Positions 1 to 7,622 of a DNA stretch of 17,672 bases are shown one piece after another. Source of the stretch: an uncultured Spirochaetia bacterium (GTDB lineage Bacteria; Spirochaetota; UBA6919); contig CAJXGR010000021.1 in assembly GCA_913053665.1 (NCBI GenBank), positions 1 to 17,672 on the forward strand, in the 5' to 3' direction. A model generated the notes under the pieces. It saw only the letters and a list, made by a program, of their open reading frames with translations, did no database searches and was not told the origin of the DNA. Every line of letters begins with the position of its first letter. The first letter of the stretch is position 1. Position numbers and translations under genes: made by a program.

Positions 1-15
1 TGAAGGAATATGAGG

Positions 16-678
16 TCAATAGGGGCTGGCAAAGCCTGCGAAGAGCTCACCCGTTAAATATCTATTGCTGGGACTGGGGTATCGGCGGCGGCTTCTGATA
101 TAACTGTTTTTAGTCCGGTCATGGGGATGAAGGAGGTTCATTTTATCCCGTCTCACTCCAAATCGTGGGTTGATGTAGTGTATGAAATAGATGGTTCCAC
201 CAGCATCAATCTTTTCCACAATCCCTATATGGGTGAAGGGGTCATTCTCCCGACGATCCCGATTTCGGTCAAAGGTGTTGTGGAAAAAGACTAGATCGCC
301 TACTTTCGGTATCTTCCTTTTATGGGTTAACTTTCTTGAGAACATCGTCTTATAGATGATTTTTGTCATATTGCTTTCCCCACGGGCCAGGGAGGAGTCT
401 ATGAGGCTGATATTCTCTCTGGCAAAGAGATAGCTAAGAAAGCCAGAACAATCAGCGTTATAGGAACGGCGATTCCAGGAAAAGCGTCGAGTTCTTTGTC
501 CTACAAGACTTTGAGCCATACGAAGGATCTTTTGGATTTTCGGCCTGGCCTGATCTTTTATATCACGTTTTCCTTGAGTGGAGTGCTTTTTAAAGTTACT
601 TTTAGCCCGATTTTTGTGGGCAAAGGACAGGCTCAGCGTGATCAATACAAGGGATAGAATCAATAGATGTCTTGACAT
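16..678 (-). CDS. Secreted NlpC/P60-like cysteine peptidase
   Basis: This 220-residue protein is probably an exported cell-wall hydrolase (endopeptidase or amidase acting on peptidoglycan peptides). Residues 1-20 form a signal peptide (short basic start, then a Leu/Ile/Val-rich core ending SFA). The NlpC/P60 core shows the catalytic Cys77 in DCSGF, the catalytic His150 in FTHIGIV and a third polar residue, His167, in FIHYIN. There is no SH3, LysM or other wall-binding module; the segment between signal peptide and catalytic core and the C-terminal tail are very rich in Arg and Lys. A GAGAGG-like ribosome binding site precedes the ATG. It is transcribed away from the DUF58 gene, so it is a single-gene unit as far as the window shows. 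Family assignment is firm from the Cys and His motifs; substrate is inferred. Confidence 0.8.
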   Translation of the reverse strand: MSRHLLILSLVLITLSLSFAHKNRAKSNFKKHSTQGKRDIKDQARPKIQKILRMAQSLVGQRTRRFSWNRRSYNADCSGFLSYLFARENISLIDSSLARGESNMTKIIYKTMFSRKLTHKRKIPKVGDLVFFHNTFDRNRDRRENDPFTHIGIVEKIDAGGTIYFIHYINPRFGVRRDKMNLLHPHDRTKNSYIRSRRRYPSPSNRYLTGELFAGFASPY

Positions 679-756
679 TTGGGCCTCTCAAGGTAATTGG
701 AGAATCACTGAACATTGTCGACAAGAGTTTATAGTAAATTTACGTTTCGCTGCGAG

Positions 757-772
757 TAAGTAAATTATAACA
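757..772 (-). promoter_or_regulatory. Extended -10 promoter for the NlpC/P60-like gene
   Basis: Read on the minus strand, TGTTATAAT is a perfect TATAAT hexamer (764-769 on the plus strand) with the TG extension one base upstream. The -35 region is poor (TGGAAC at about 16 bases), as is usual for extended -10 promoters. The predicted transcript starts near 757, giving a leader of about 80 bases before the ATG at 678. Confidence 0.5.
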
Positions 773-838
773 CGTTTCTTCAAAAGTTCCAGTACAAAAT
801 GATTGTAATTTCCTCTCAAAGATATTACCTTTGACTTT

Positions 839-1717
839 GTGAATAAAGACGAATTACACAAGAAAGTCAAGCTCTTTGAGATCAAGTCTAAAAGGCATAT
901 CCAACAGCTTTTAGCGGGTGCCTACCACTCTGTATTCAAAGGAAAGGGAATTGAGTTTTGTGATGTGAAAGAGTATAGTTTTGAAGATGATATTAAAGAT
1001 ATTGACTGGAATGTGACGGCCAGGGCAGGTTCTACCTATGTCAAGAATTATGTGGAGGAGCGTGAACTTCAGCTTGTTATAGCGGTGGATTTAAGCGCCT
1101 CTCAGAATTTCGGCAGTCAGACACAGCTTAAGCAAGACCTTGCTGTTGAATTAGGTGCTCTACTATCGTTTTCAGCCTTGAATAATAGAGATCGAGTCGG
1201 GTTATTGTTGTTCAGTGACGAGATTGAGAAATATATTCCTCCTAAAAAGGGTAGGGTACATGTTCTACGTCTGGTGCGTGATTTAATCCATTTTCAGGCC
1301 AAGAGTCCAAAAACCGATTTATCCAATGCCTTAAACTTCTTACTGAAAACAATTAAGAAGAAAGCCATTGTATTTCTAATCTCTGACTTTATTGATCAGA
1401 AGGACTTTACAAGGCCTGCCGTCATGCTGGGGAAGAAGCATGATCTGGTGGCTATCCGGATCACAGACCCTTTCGAGGAGCTTCCCCCATCTATTGGCTA
1501 TATACATCTTCAGGACAGTGAAACCGGTGAAGAAAGAATCTTTAATCTGAAGCGTAAAGGGTTTCGGGAAGATTATTTACGCTATCTGCGTGAAAACGAT
1601 CAGAAGCTGAAGGCCGTCTTTAAGAAAGGGAAAATTGATTTTCTTCAGTTCGAGACAAACGTTCCTTACACGGCCCAACTCACTCACTTCTTTAGAAAGC
1701 GAGCCCAACGCTACTAA
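839..1717 (+). CDS. DUF58 family protein (Bat-type, vWA-like fold)
   Basis: This 292-residue protein of unknown biochemical role belongs to the DUF58 family, usually encoded next to a MoxR AAA+ ATPase and membrane-anchored Bat proteins. The diagnostic DUF58 block spans about residues 30-75: a basic FKGKG element, GIEFCDVKEY, DIDWNVTAR and YVEEREL. A vWA-like metal site follows, with DLSAS at 84-88, a Thr at 159 and Asp183 in ISDF, so the MIDAS ligands appear intact. Length is normal. The only reasonable start is the GTG at 839: an in-frame TAA lies at 806-808 and no ATG or TTG falls between. No Shine-Dalgarno sequence precedes the GTG, so initiation may be leaderless or weak. The BatD-like gene starts 11 bases after the stop, so the two are co-transcribed. 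No moxR is present upstream. Confidence 0.85.
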   Translation: MNKDELHKKVKLFEIKSKRHIQQLLAGAYHSVFKGKGIEFCDVKEYSFEDDIKDIDWNVTARAGSTYVKNYVEERELQLVIAVDLSASQNFGSQTQLKQDLAVELGALLSFSALNNRDRVGLLLFSDEIEKYIPPKKGRVHVLRLVRDLIHFQAKSPKTDLSNALNFLLKTIKKKAIVFLISDFIDQKDFTRPAVMLGKKHDLVAIRITDPFEELPPSIGYIHLQDSETGEERIFNLKRKGFREDYLRYLRENDQKLKAVFKKGKIDFLQFETNVPYTAQLTHFFRKRAQRY

Positions 1718-1728
1718 CGAGTAATATT

Positions 1729-2736
1729 ATGATCTATAGAATATTTATCACCCTTTGTTTACTGATGATCCATGTTGCTTTTTATGGTGTAGAAGCGAGA
1801 TTATCGGTGGATAAGTCCATGATGTACCTTACTGGTGAACGGATCAGAGTGCTTGTCACGATTATTCACAGTCCAGATGAAGAAATCATCTATGATCTAT
1901 CGGATACCTTTTTATCACCCAAGGAGTTCTATGCTAGAATCTTTACAACCCATAATCCAAAGGATATTCCAGACCTTGAACCTTTAAAAGGGCCCATTCA
2001 CACAGTGGTTATTAAAGATCTGAAGGATGGAAAGGAGGTGTGGGAGACCTATGAATATGCACTACAGATTTTCGAGATCGAAAGCCTGAAGATTTCGCCC
2101 ATCAAGTTCGTTTTATCAAAAGACGGAAAGCCTTTTGTCATATACTCTCCAGGGACTTTTATTCACAAAGTCCCTCACGATTTGAATAGAATCAATGGTC
2201 TGACATTCAAGGATATATCTGAGCCTAATTTGTTTTCCCTCAGTGATTTTCCCTGGTATATCTTAGGAATTGGCTTGGAAGGACTCTTTATTTTATTTAT
2301 TATCACATCCATGATTTTACGCTTTAAGAGATGGACTTTATTAAGTAGAGATTCATTAATTAGTCCGATTGAACAGGCTTACTCAAAGCTAAACCTGTTG
2401 AAAACCAGTCTGGTTCATTTAACACCTAATGAAAATAAACGTTATCTTAAGAATATATACATCGATATGTCTAAAACATTGAAGTATTTTATGGAACGTA
2501 AATATTACGTGATGCTTGTTGAGAAGAACACACGGGAGTTCTCAGAACTATTAACCAGTTCTATTAAAGATTTGGATATTCTAGGAAAAGTTCAATCCTT
2601 TCTGGAGACTTGTGATCAGGTTAAGTTTGCCGCACAGACTAAGGATCGTAAAGAGATAGAGTACGACATCTCCCTGGAAAAGGAGATCCTATCGTCAATA
2701 GAGCAGTCCAAAGATAGTTCAGTATCGAATCGTTAA
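1729..2736 (+). CDS. BatD-like membrane protein
   Basis: This is a 335-residue predicted inner-membrane protein with its N-terminal domain outside the cytoplasm. An N-terminal hydrophobic signal (about residues 1-20) is followed by a beta-rich region (25-165) resembling the oxygen-tolerance/BatD domain, one strong membrane helix at about 174-199 and a helical cytoplasmic C-terminus. That tail has the pattern seen in BatD proteins: SPIEQAYSKL, a helix around YLKNIYIDMSKTLKYFMERK, then FLETCDQVKFA near 291-301. BatD proteins are thought to work with DUF58, MoxR and vWA proteins in envelope stress or complex assembly, but the mechanism is not established. It is shorter than many BatD proteins, which carry repeated extracellular domains. 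It ends 5 bases before the convergent secG stop. Assignment rests on topology and context as much as motifs. Confidence 0.65.
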   Translation: MIYRIFITLCLLMIHVAFYGVEARLSVDKSMMYLTGERIRVLVTIIHSPDEEIIYDLSDTFLSPKEFYARIFTTHNPKDIPDLEPLKGPIHTVVIKDLKDGKEVWETYEYALQIFEIESLKISPIKFVLSKDGKPFVIYSPGTFIHKVPHDLNRINGLTFKDISEPNLFSLSDFPWYILGIGLEGLFILFIITSMILRFKRWTLLSRDSLISPIEQAYSKLNLLKTSLVHLTPNENKRYLKNIYIDMSKTLKYFMERKYYVMLVEKNTREFSELLTSSIKDLDILGKVQSFLETCDQVKFAAQTKDRKEIEYDISLEKEILSSIEQSKDSSVSNR

Positions 2737-2741
2737 TCCTA

Positions 2742-3116
2742 TTATTCTCCCGATTCCTTTTTTGAGCCATCCTCTTCAGGTTTACTCGTCTCTTTGGGCT
2801 TGTCTCCATCACTTTTTTTAGTCTTATCTAGTGATTGGATAGTTGGAAGTTTGGAGGGCTTAACGTCCACACGATTGTTCTGATACCTAATGTAAGCGAG
2901 AAGGAAACTTCCTCCGATAAAAATGCCTAAAAATATGGCTGTCATACGGCTAAAGAAATCACCTCGTCTCTCTGAACCAATAACACTCTGGCTTCCACCA
3001 GCATCACCAAAGAGTCCTCCCGCTCCGCCACGACTCGACTGTACAAGGACCAATAAGACTCCTAAAACGGAGATGATTACGAGTATAATAGTAATCAGTA
3101 ATTCAATAGTTTCCAC
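2742..3116 (-). CDS. secG: Preprotein translocase subunit SecG
   Basis: SecG is the small accessory subunit of the SecYEG channel; it stimulates SecA-driven export. The 124-residue protein has two membrane helices (about 5-25 and 56-78) joined by the conserved loop SSRGGAGGLFGDAGG followed by QSVIGSERRGDFFSRMTA, which identifies SecG. The C-terminus beyond about residue 85 is a hydrophilic tail rich in Lys, Glu, Ser and Asp. Translation starts at a GTG (3114-3116), supported by AGGAG eight bases upstream; no ATG fits. It begins 9 bases after the gpmI stop, so it is the last gene of the glycolytic operon. Association of secG with tpiA and pgk is common in bacteria, including treponemes. Confidence 0.93.
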   Translation of the reverse strand: METIELLITIILVIISVLGVLLVLVQSSRGGAGGLFGDAGGSQSVIGSERRGDFFSRMTAIFLGIFIGGSFLLAYIRYQNNRVDVKPSKLPTIQSLDKTKKSDGDKPKETSKPEEDGSKKESGE

Positions 3117-3125
3117 AATATTCTC

Positions 3126-4655
3126 CTATTCATGAATTATTAATGATTTGCCTGTCATTTCTTCAGGTTGTTTTATATTCATTATATCTAAAATGGTGGG
3201 CGCGATGTCGGATAGAACACCGTTTCCCTTGAGTTTTATACCGTCATCCCCTATAAGTAAGAACGGCACAGGGTTCGTGGTATGGGATGTGATGGGTTCC
3301 TTGTTCTCATCATACATATGCTCAACATTCCCATGATCCGCCGTGATGATGACCGTACCCCCACGATTCTTGATTTCGTTTACTATGGGGTTCAGACAGG
3401 TATCTACTGTCTCGACGGCTTGTATCGCCGCCTTATAAACTCCTGTATGGCCTACCATATCAGGATTCGCCAGATTCAGGATGATTACATCATATTTGTC
3501 TTCCTTGATCCTGGCCAAGAGATTGTTTTCCACCTCGTAAGCACTCATTTCTGGTTTGAGATCATAAGTCGGGACCTGTGGAGATGGAACAAGTTTTCTA
3601 TCCTCATGAGGAAAGGGCTTTTCATTTTGTCCGTTGAAAAAGAACGTGACATGGGCGTACTTCTCGGTTTCAGCAATACGAAGTTGCATCTTACCGTTCT
3701 CTTCAAGGATTTGGCCCAAAACATTGTTTAATTCCTCAGGTGGAAAGGCCACAGCAAGAGGATAGTTCTCGTTATACTGGGTCATACAGACAAAATAAAC
3801 TTTTGGGAATAGTTCTCGTTGAAACTCATTAAAATCCTCATCGGTTAAGGCCCGTGTGATTTGTCTTGCTCGATCGGGCCGAAAGTTAACAAATATAACG
3901 CTGTCCTCATCTTCAATACAAGCGATTGGCTTGCCATTCTTTTGAACTACAGTGGCTTCTATAAACTCATCATTTTCATTTCGCTCATAACCTTTTGCCA
4001 CAGCGTCTATTGCTTTATCCACCCCATAGCCTTGGCCATGAACATAGGCTCTATAAGCTTTTTCAATACGATCCCACCTATTATCCCGATCCATAGCATG
4101 ATAACGCCCTATGACACTAGCAATTTGTCCAAGTCCCAGATTCTTTGCATAGTTCTCAAAATCGTTGATGTACTTTTCAGCAGACCTTGGATGGACGTCT
4201 CGACCATCCAATATGGCATGAATAAAGACTTTATTGACACCATTGTCCTTAGCCATCTTGAGTAGAGCGTAAAAGTGACGGATATGACTGTGAACACCCC
4301 CATCGGATAAGAGTCCTAACAGGTGGACACTGGTGTTTTTATCTTTAGCACGGACAAAGGCACTTAATAAAGAGTCATTTTCATAGAAATCACCGTCGGC
4401 AATAGCTTTGTCGATCTTTGTGTAGGACTGGTAGACCACACGACCAGCCCCAATATTCATATGACCAACTTCTGAGTTTCCCATTTGTCCATCAGGGAGT
4501 CCCACATCCAACCCGGATGCTCCCAAGGTTGTAAAAGGGTATTGGCTTCTATAGGAGTCTATGTTGGGTGTTCGAGCATTGATTATAGCATTTGCCTCTG
4601 CTTCTTTCCTTTCTCCAAAACCATCTAATATGATTAAAGCCACGGGTTTTTTCAT
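3126..4655 (-). CDS. gpmI: 2,3-bisphosphoglycerate-independent phosphoglycerate mutase
   Basis: GpmI interconverts 3-phosphoglycerate and 2-phosphoglycerate in the cytoplasm, using two manganese ions and a phosphoserine intermediate. The 509 residues match the usual length of about 510. The alkaline-phosphatase-fold metal site shows Asp11 in ILDGFG, the catalytic Ser61 in GQMGNSEVGHMNIG, the substrate loop around HAILDGRDVHPRSA and RYHAMDRDNRWDR, and the C-terminal metal ligands in NPDMVGHTG and TADHGNVEHM. It lies 49 bases after tpiA and 9 bases before secG, consistent with one transcript. Its ribosome binding site is weak (GGTAG). The cofactor-dependent GpmA type is excluded by length and motifs. 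Confidence 0.96.
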   Translation of the reverse strand: MKKPVALIILDGFGERKEAEANAIINARTPNIDSYRSQYPFTTLGASGLDVGLPDGQMGNSEVGHMNIGAGRVVYQSYTKIDKAIADGDFYENDSLLSAFVRAKDKNTSVHLLGLLSDGGVHSHIRHFYALLKMAKDNGVNKVFIHAILDGRDVHPRSAEKYINDFENYAKNLGLGQIASVIGRYHAMDRDNRWDRIEKAYRAYVHGQGYGVDKAIDAVAKGYERNENDEFIEATVVQKNGKPIACIEDEDSVIFVNFRPDRARQITRALTDEDFNEFQRELFPKVYFVCMTQYNENYPLAVAFPPEELNNVLGQILEENGKMQLRIAETEKYAHVTFFFNGQNEKPFPHEDRKLVPSPQVPTYDLKPEMSAYEVENNLLARIKEDKYDVIILNLANPDMVGHTGVYKAAIQAVETVDTCLNPIVNEIKNRGGTVIITADHGNVEHMYDENKEPITSHTTNPVPFLLIGDDGIKLKGNGVLSDIAPTILDIMNIKQPEEMTGKSLIIHE

Positions 4656-4704
4656 AATGATCTACCAAAATGTGTGATCCAATTTATACTCAACAAGTGG
4701 GGTA

Positions 4705-5457
4705 TTAGGTAAATGTAATAATTTTACTGAAAGAATCAACCTCTAAACAGGCACCCCCCACCAGAGCACCATCTATATCAGGCATAGCCATGAGATCATT
4801 TATGTTAGCAGGTTTCACAGACCCACCATATTGAATGACAAGGCTCTCAGCGACATTCGTATTGAATAGACTGACAATAGTCTTTCTGATAAAAGAATGC
4901 ATAGTTTGGGCGTCATCGGGACTCGCGGTTTTCCCTGTGCCAATAGCCCATACAGGTTCATAAGCAATGACAATCTTTTCCATATCGGTTTCTGAAAGAC
5001 CTTTAAGTCCCAGTTCTATCTGTCTTTTTACTACTGCTTCAGCCATTTCACCCTCACGTTCTTCTAACAGCTCTCCTACACAGAAAATAGCTCTCAAGTT
5101 ACTTTCTACTGCTTTTTTAACTTTAAGATTGATGAAGCTGTCTTCTTCTTTGAGTATATGTCTTCGCTCACTATGTCCTAAAATGACTGAGTCACAACCA
5201 GCATCCCGAAGCATTTCCGATGAAAGCTCACCTGTAAAGGCGCCTTTAGATTCATAGTGCATGTTTTGGGCACCCAAAGCGATATGAGAACCTTCAATTA
5301 TCTTAAAGACTTCTGACAATGCCGTAAAGGGGGGACAAATAAGTATGTCTCTATCTGATACACCTTGTACTGAATTCATAAGTCCTTTTGCATAGTCCAC
5401 CACCTCATTGATGGTTTTATGCATCTTGAAATTACCGGCTATTAAGGGTTTTCTCAT
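4705..5457 (-). CDS. tpiA: Triosephosphate isomerase
   Basis: TpiA interconverts dihydroxyacetone phosphate and glyceraldehyde 3-phosphate. The protein is 250 residues, the standard length for this TIM barrel. Catalytic residues are all present: Lys11 in AGNFKMHK, His95 in GHSERR and Glu167 in AYEPVWAIGTGKTA, with the phosphate-gripping loop following; YGGSVKP and the C-terminal DGALVGGA element complete the phosphate site. The N-terminal motif reads GNFKMHK rather than the common GNWKMNK, a conservative variation. An AGAGGA ribosome binding site precedes the ATG, and the gene starts 14 bases after the pgk stop, so the two are certainly co-transcribed. Confidence 0.96.
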   Translation of the reverse strand: MRKPLIAGNFKMHKTINEVVDYAKGLMNSVQGVSDRDILICPPFTALSEVFKIIEGSHIALGAQNMHYESKGAFTGELSSEMLRDAGCDSVILGHSERRHILKEEDSFINLKVKKAVESNLRAIFCVGELLEEREGEMAEAVVKRQIELGLKGLSETDMEKIVIAYEPVWAIGTGKTASPDDAQTMHSFIRKTIVSLFNTNVAESLVIQYGGSVKPANINDLMAMPDIDGALVGGACLEVDSFSKIITFT

Positions 5458-5471
5458 CGTGTCCTCTTTTT

Positions 5472-6647
5472 TTATTCTACTTTGTTGTTCAGAGCTTCTA
5501 TGCCGGGGAGTTTCTTTCCTTCGATAAACTCGATGGCGGCTCCTCCACCCGTTGAGATGTGAGAAATCTTGTCCGCTACACCGCTTTGCTTGATAGCAGA
5601 GACGGAATCTCCCCCTCCAACAATCGTCACGGCATCTATTTCTCCTAAAGTTTTGGCTATCGAAAAAGTCCCTTTTGAAAAGTTTTCCATTTCAAAAACC
5701 CCCAAAGGCCCATTCCATAAGACGGTTTTAGCCCTTTTCAGCTTGATATTGATAAGTTCAATGGTCTTAGGACCTATATCCATCCCTATGAACTCATCAG
5801 GTATATCGCCAATCACTACTTTAGTACGGGCATCGTTGTCAAACTTATCAGCAATCATATGATCTACCGGTATGAGTAACTCAACTCCTTTTTGTTTCGC
5901 CTTTTCTATTAAGCCTTTTGCCATTTCTAAATAACTTTCTTCAAATAGGGAGTCTCCGATCAGCCATCCTTCGCCCTTGCAAAAGGTATAAGTCATTCCA
6001 CCACCAATAATAAGAGTGTCTACTTTATCTAATAAAGACTCTAAGACAGTGATCTTAGTGGAGATCTTTGAGCCTCCCACAATAGCTACAAATGGTTTTT
6101 TAGGATGAGAAAGGGTTTGGCCAAGATAGTCTAGCTCTTTCTCAATAAGGAAACCGGACACAGCGGGCAGATACTTTGTAATACCTACTGTAGAAGCATG
6201 GGAGCGATGGGCCGTCCCAAAAGCGTCATCCACATAGACATCAGCAAGATCGGCCAATTTATTGGCAAATTGTGGATCGTTAGCCTTTTCCTCACTATGA
6301 AAGCGAAGGTTCTCTAGGAGAATAACCTCTCCAGGATGAAGGCCTGGTATATTTTCATTGATGTAATCTTTTACCAGTCTTACTTCCTGGTCGAGTAAGC
6401 AGGTGAGTTCTTTAGCTACAGGTTCTAAACTTAATTTTTTTACCACTTTTCCTTTTGGACGCCCAAGATGGCTCATCAATATTAAACTGGCGTTCTGGCC
6501 TAGGATGTATTTTATAGTGGGTAAAGCTGCTTCAATACGGGTTGTGTCTGTTATATTGAGATCATCATCTTGTGGAACATTGAAATCCACGCGTATGATC
6601 ACTCGTTTACCCTTTAAGTCAATATCTCTTATGGTTTGCTTGTCCAT
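5472..6647 (-). CDS. pgk: Phosphoglycerate kinase
   Basis: Pgk transfers phosphate from 1,3-bisphosphoglycerate to ADP, the first ATP-yielding step of glycolysis. The 391 residues are the usual bacterial monomer length. The N-terminal substrate domain shows VIIRVDFNVP, MSHLGRPKG and the basic-patch segments LENLRFHSEE and FGTAHRSHAS. The C-terminal nucleotide domain shows VGGSKISTKI, WNGPLGVFE and GGGDSVSAIK, followed by STGGGA near the C-terminus. The ATG has only a weak upstream GAGAAA element. In most relatives pgk follows gap directly; here a nuclease-fold gene and 117 untranslated bases intervene, so pgk may need its own promoter or depend on read-through. Confidence 0.96.
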   Translation of the reverse strand: MDKQTIRDIDLKGKRVIIRVDFNVPQDDDLNITDTTRIEAALPTIKYILGQNASLILMSHLGRPKGKVVKKLSLEPVAKELTCLLDQEVRLVKDYINENIPGLHPGEVILLENLRFHSEEKANDPQFANKLADLADVYVDDAFGTAHRSHASTVGITKYLPAVSGFLIEKELDYLGQTLSHPKKPFVAIVGGSKISTKITVLESLLDKVDTLIIGGGMTYTFCKGEGWLIGDSLFEESYLEMAKGLIEKAKQKGVELLIPVDHMIADKFDNDARTKVVIGDIPDEFIGMDIGPKTIELINIKLKRAKTVLWNGPLGVFEMENFSKGTFSIAKTLGEIDAVTIVGGGDSVSAIKQSGVADKISHISTGGGAAIEFIEGKKLPGIEALNNKVE

Positions 6648-6733
6648 GATTGTTTCTCAAACAGCTATATTTTAGGTTTCATTCGTATAAGTCGTAGATA
6701 GACAGACTATTATTCCCATAGGCTTAACGATAA

Positions 6734-6765
6734 GGATGCCTCATCCACTAATCAAGAGGCTATCC
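6734..6765. terminator. Hairpin just after the Rpn-like gene
   Basis: GGATGCCTC (6734-6742) pairs with GAGGC-t-ATCC (6756-6765), nine pairs with one bulged base and a 13-base loop. The stem begins at the last base of the TAG stop of the Rpn-like gene. On the plus strand it is followed by TATTTTT, as in an intrinsic terminator, while on the minus (coding) strand the tract is only TTATCGTT. It could partly attenuate transcription into pgk, or stop antisense transcription; function is inferred from structure alone. Confidence 0.4.
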
Positions 6766-7562
6766 TATTTTTCCAGGTCATGATTTAACAGGCTCTTTAA
6801 TTTATTTTCCAAGGGGTGCATTTTTTTTTGATATTCTTGCTCATCCAGGAGTCCTTCTGTATAAAGTTGTTTGAGCATGTTCAGTTCTCCTCTAATCATC
6901 CCTTCTTCCCTACCTTCTTCCAATCCCTCCTGTTTTATGAGATCATAAATAGGTGACTCAATCATGATGTCCCTCCGTTTTTTTAATAACTCACTGGCCA
7001 AAAGCTTATCCTTCATACTGGTAAAAATGCTCAGAGATGTGAGTAGGTCAGCTCTTATACTCCGATTGATTGAGCTGTTATATATCTTCTTTTCTATTTT
7101 GTTCACATAGGATAAACCGCCTTCCATTAACGGAAGGAAGGGCCATAATTCGGGAATCTCTTTTTCGGCAAAATGACTGGCTAATAGCTTCCACATACGT
7201 ATCAGTGTAAAATGGAAAGATAATTCCTCGTCCTTATAATGGCTGATGGCACGATTATTTGGCTGGAAAAGAACCATGACGCTTTTCACTGGTTTATGAT
7301 ATTTCTTTTTCAGTCGACTTCGGTATCCAAGTATATCCTGGACCTTGTCAGCGTTCCAATTGCTTTGCCACTCAAGCAAAATGATGTAGTCCTCCTTGTC
7401 CTTGACTTCTACAAGCAAAGGAGAGTCCACCCTATTAAGGCTGAGCAGTTCCTGTGGTAGTTCAATTAACTTTGCTTCATCAAGTTGAACACCTATAATC
7501 TCACGTAAAATACTCTCTTTTCCAATTTCCAATAGGCGTTTACTGACTATATCATATTTCAT
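6765..7562 (-). CDS. Rpn-like PD-(D/E)XK nuclease family protein
   Basis: This 265-residue protein resembles the Rpn/YhgA group annotated as recombination-promoting nucleases or PD-(D/E)XK family transposases. The putative active site lies near the N-terminus: Asp46 (VDSPLLVEV), then Glu64 and Gln66 in ILLEWQSNW, which fits the D...ExQ version of the fold, followed by Tyr80 in ILGYRSRL. The C-terminus has the charged coiled segment typical of these families, with QEGLEEGREEGMIRGE near residue 210. No terminal inverted repeats or target-site duplications are visible, so it is not evidently an IS element. It sits between gap and pgk in the same direction, 60 bases after gap, and has no clear ribosome binding site. 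True activity, whether DNA cleavage or none, cannot be told from sequence. Confidence 0.65.
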   Translation of the reverse strand: MKYDIVSKRLLEIGKESILREIIGVQLDEAKLIELPQELLSLNRVDSPLLVEVKDKEDYIILLEWQSNWNADKVQDILGYRSRLKKKYHKPVKSVMVLFQPNNRAISHYKDEELSFHFTLIRMWKLLASHFAEKEIPELWPFLPLMEGGLSYVNKIEKKIYNSSINRSIRADLLTSLSIFTSMKDKLLASELLKKRRDIMIESPIYDLIKQEGLEEGREEGMIRGELNMLKQLYTEGLLDEQEYQKKMHPLENKLKSLLNHDLEK

Positions 7563-7622
7563 CAGAATCGTTTTTTATGGGATAATCGGCTAAATAAATA
7601 ATCATCCGTTCACAAAGATCAA

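Noticed and set aside
3282..3731. Plus-strand open frame of 149 codons inside gpmI
   Set aside because: It lies wholly opposite the strongly conserved gpmI gene, has no ribosome binding site and encodes no recognisable domain.
6648..7622. Complete insertion sequence around the Rpn-like gene
   Set aside because: I found no matching terminal inverted repeats or flanking direct repeats.
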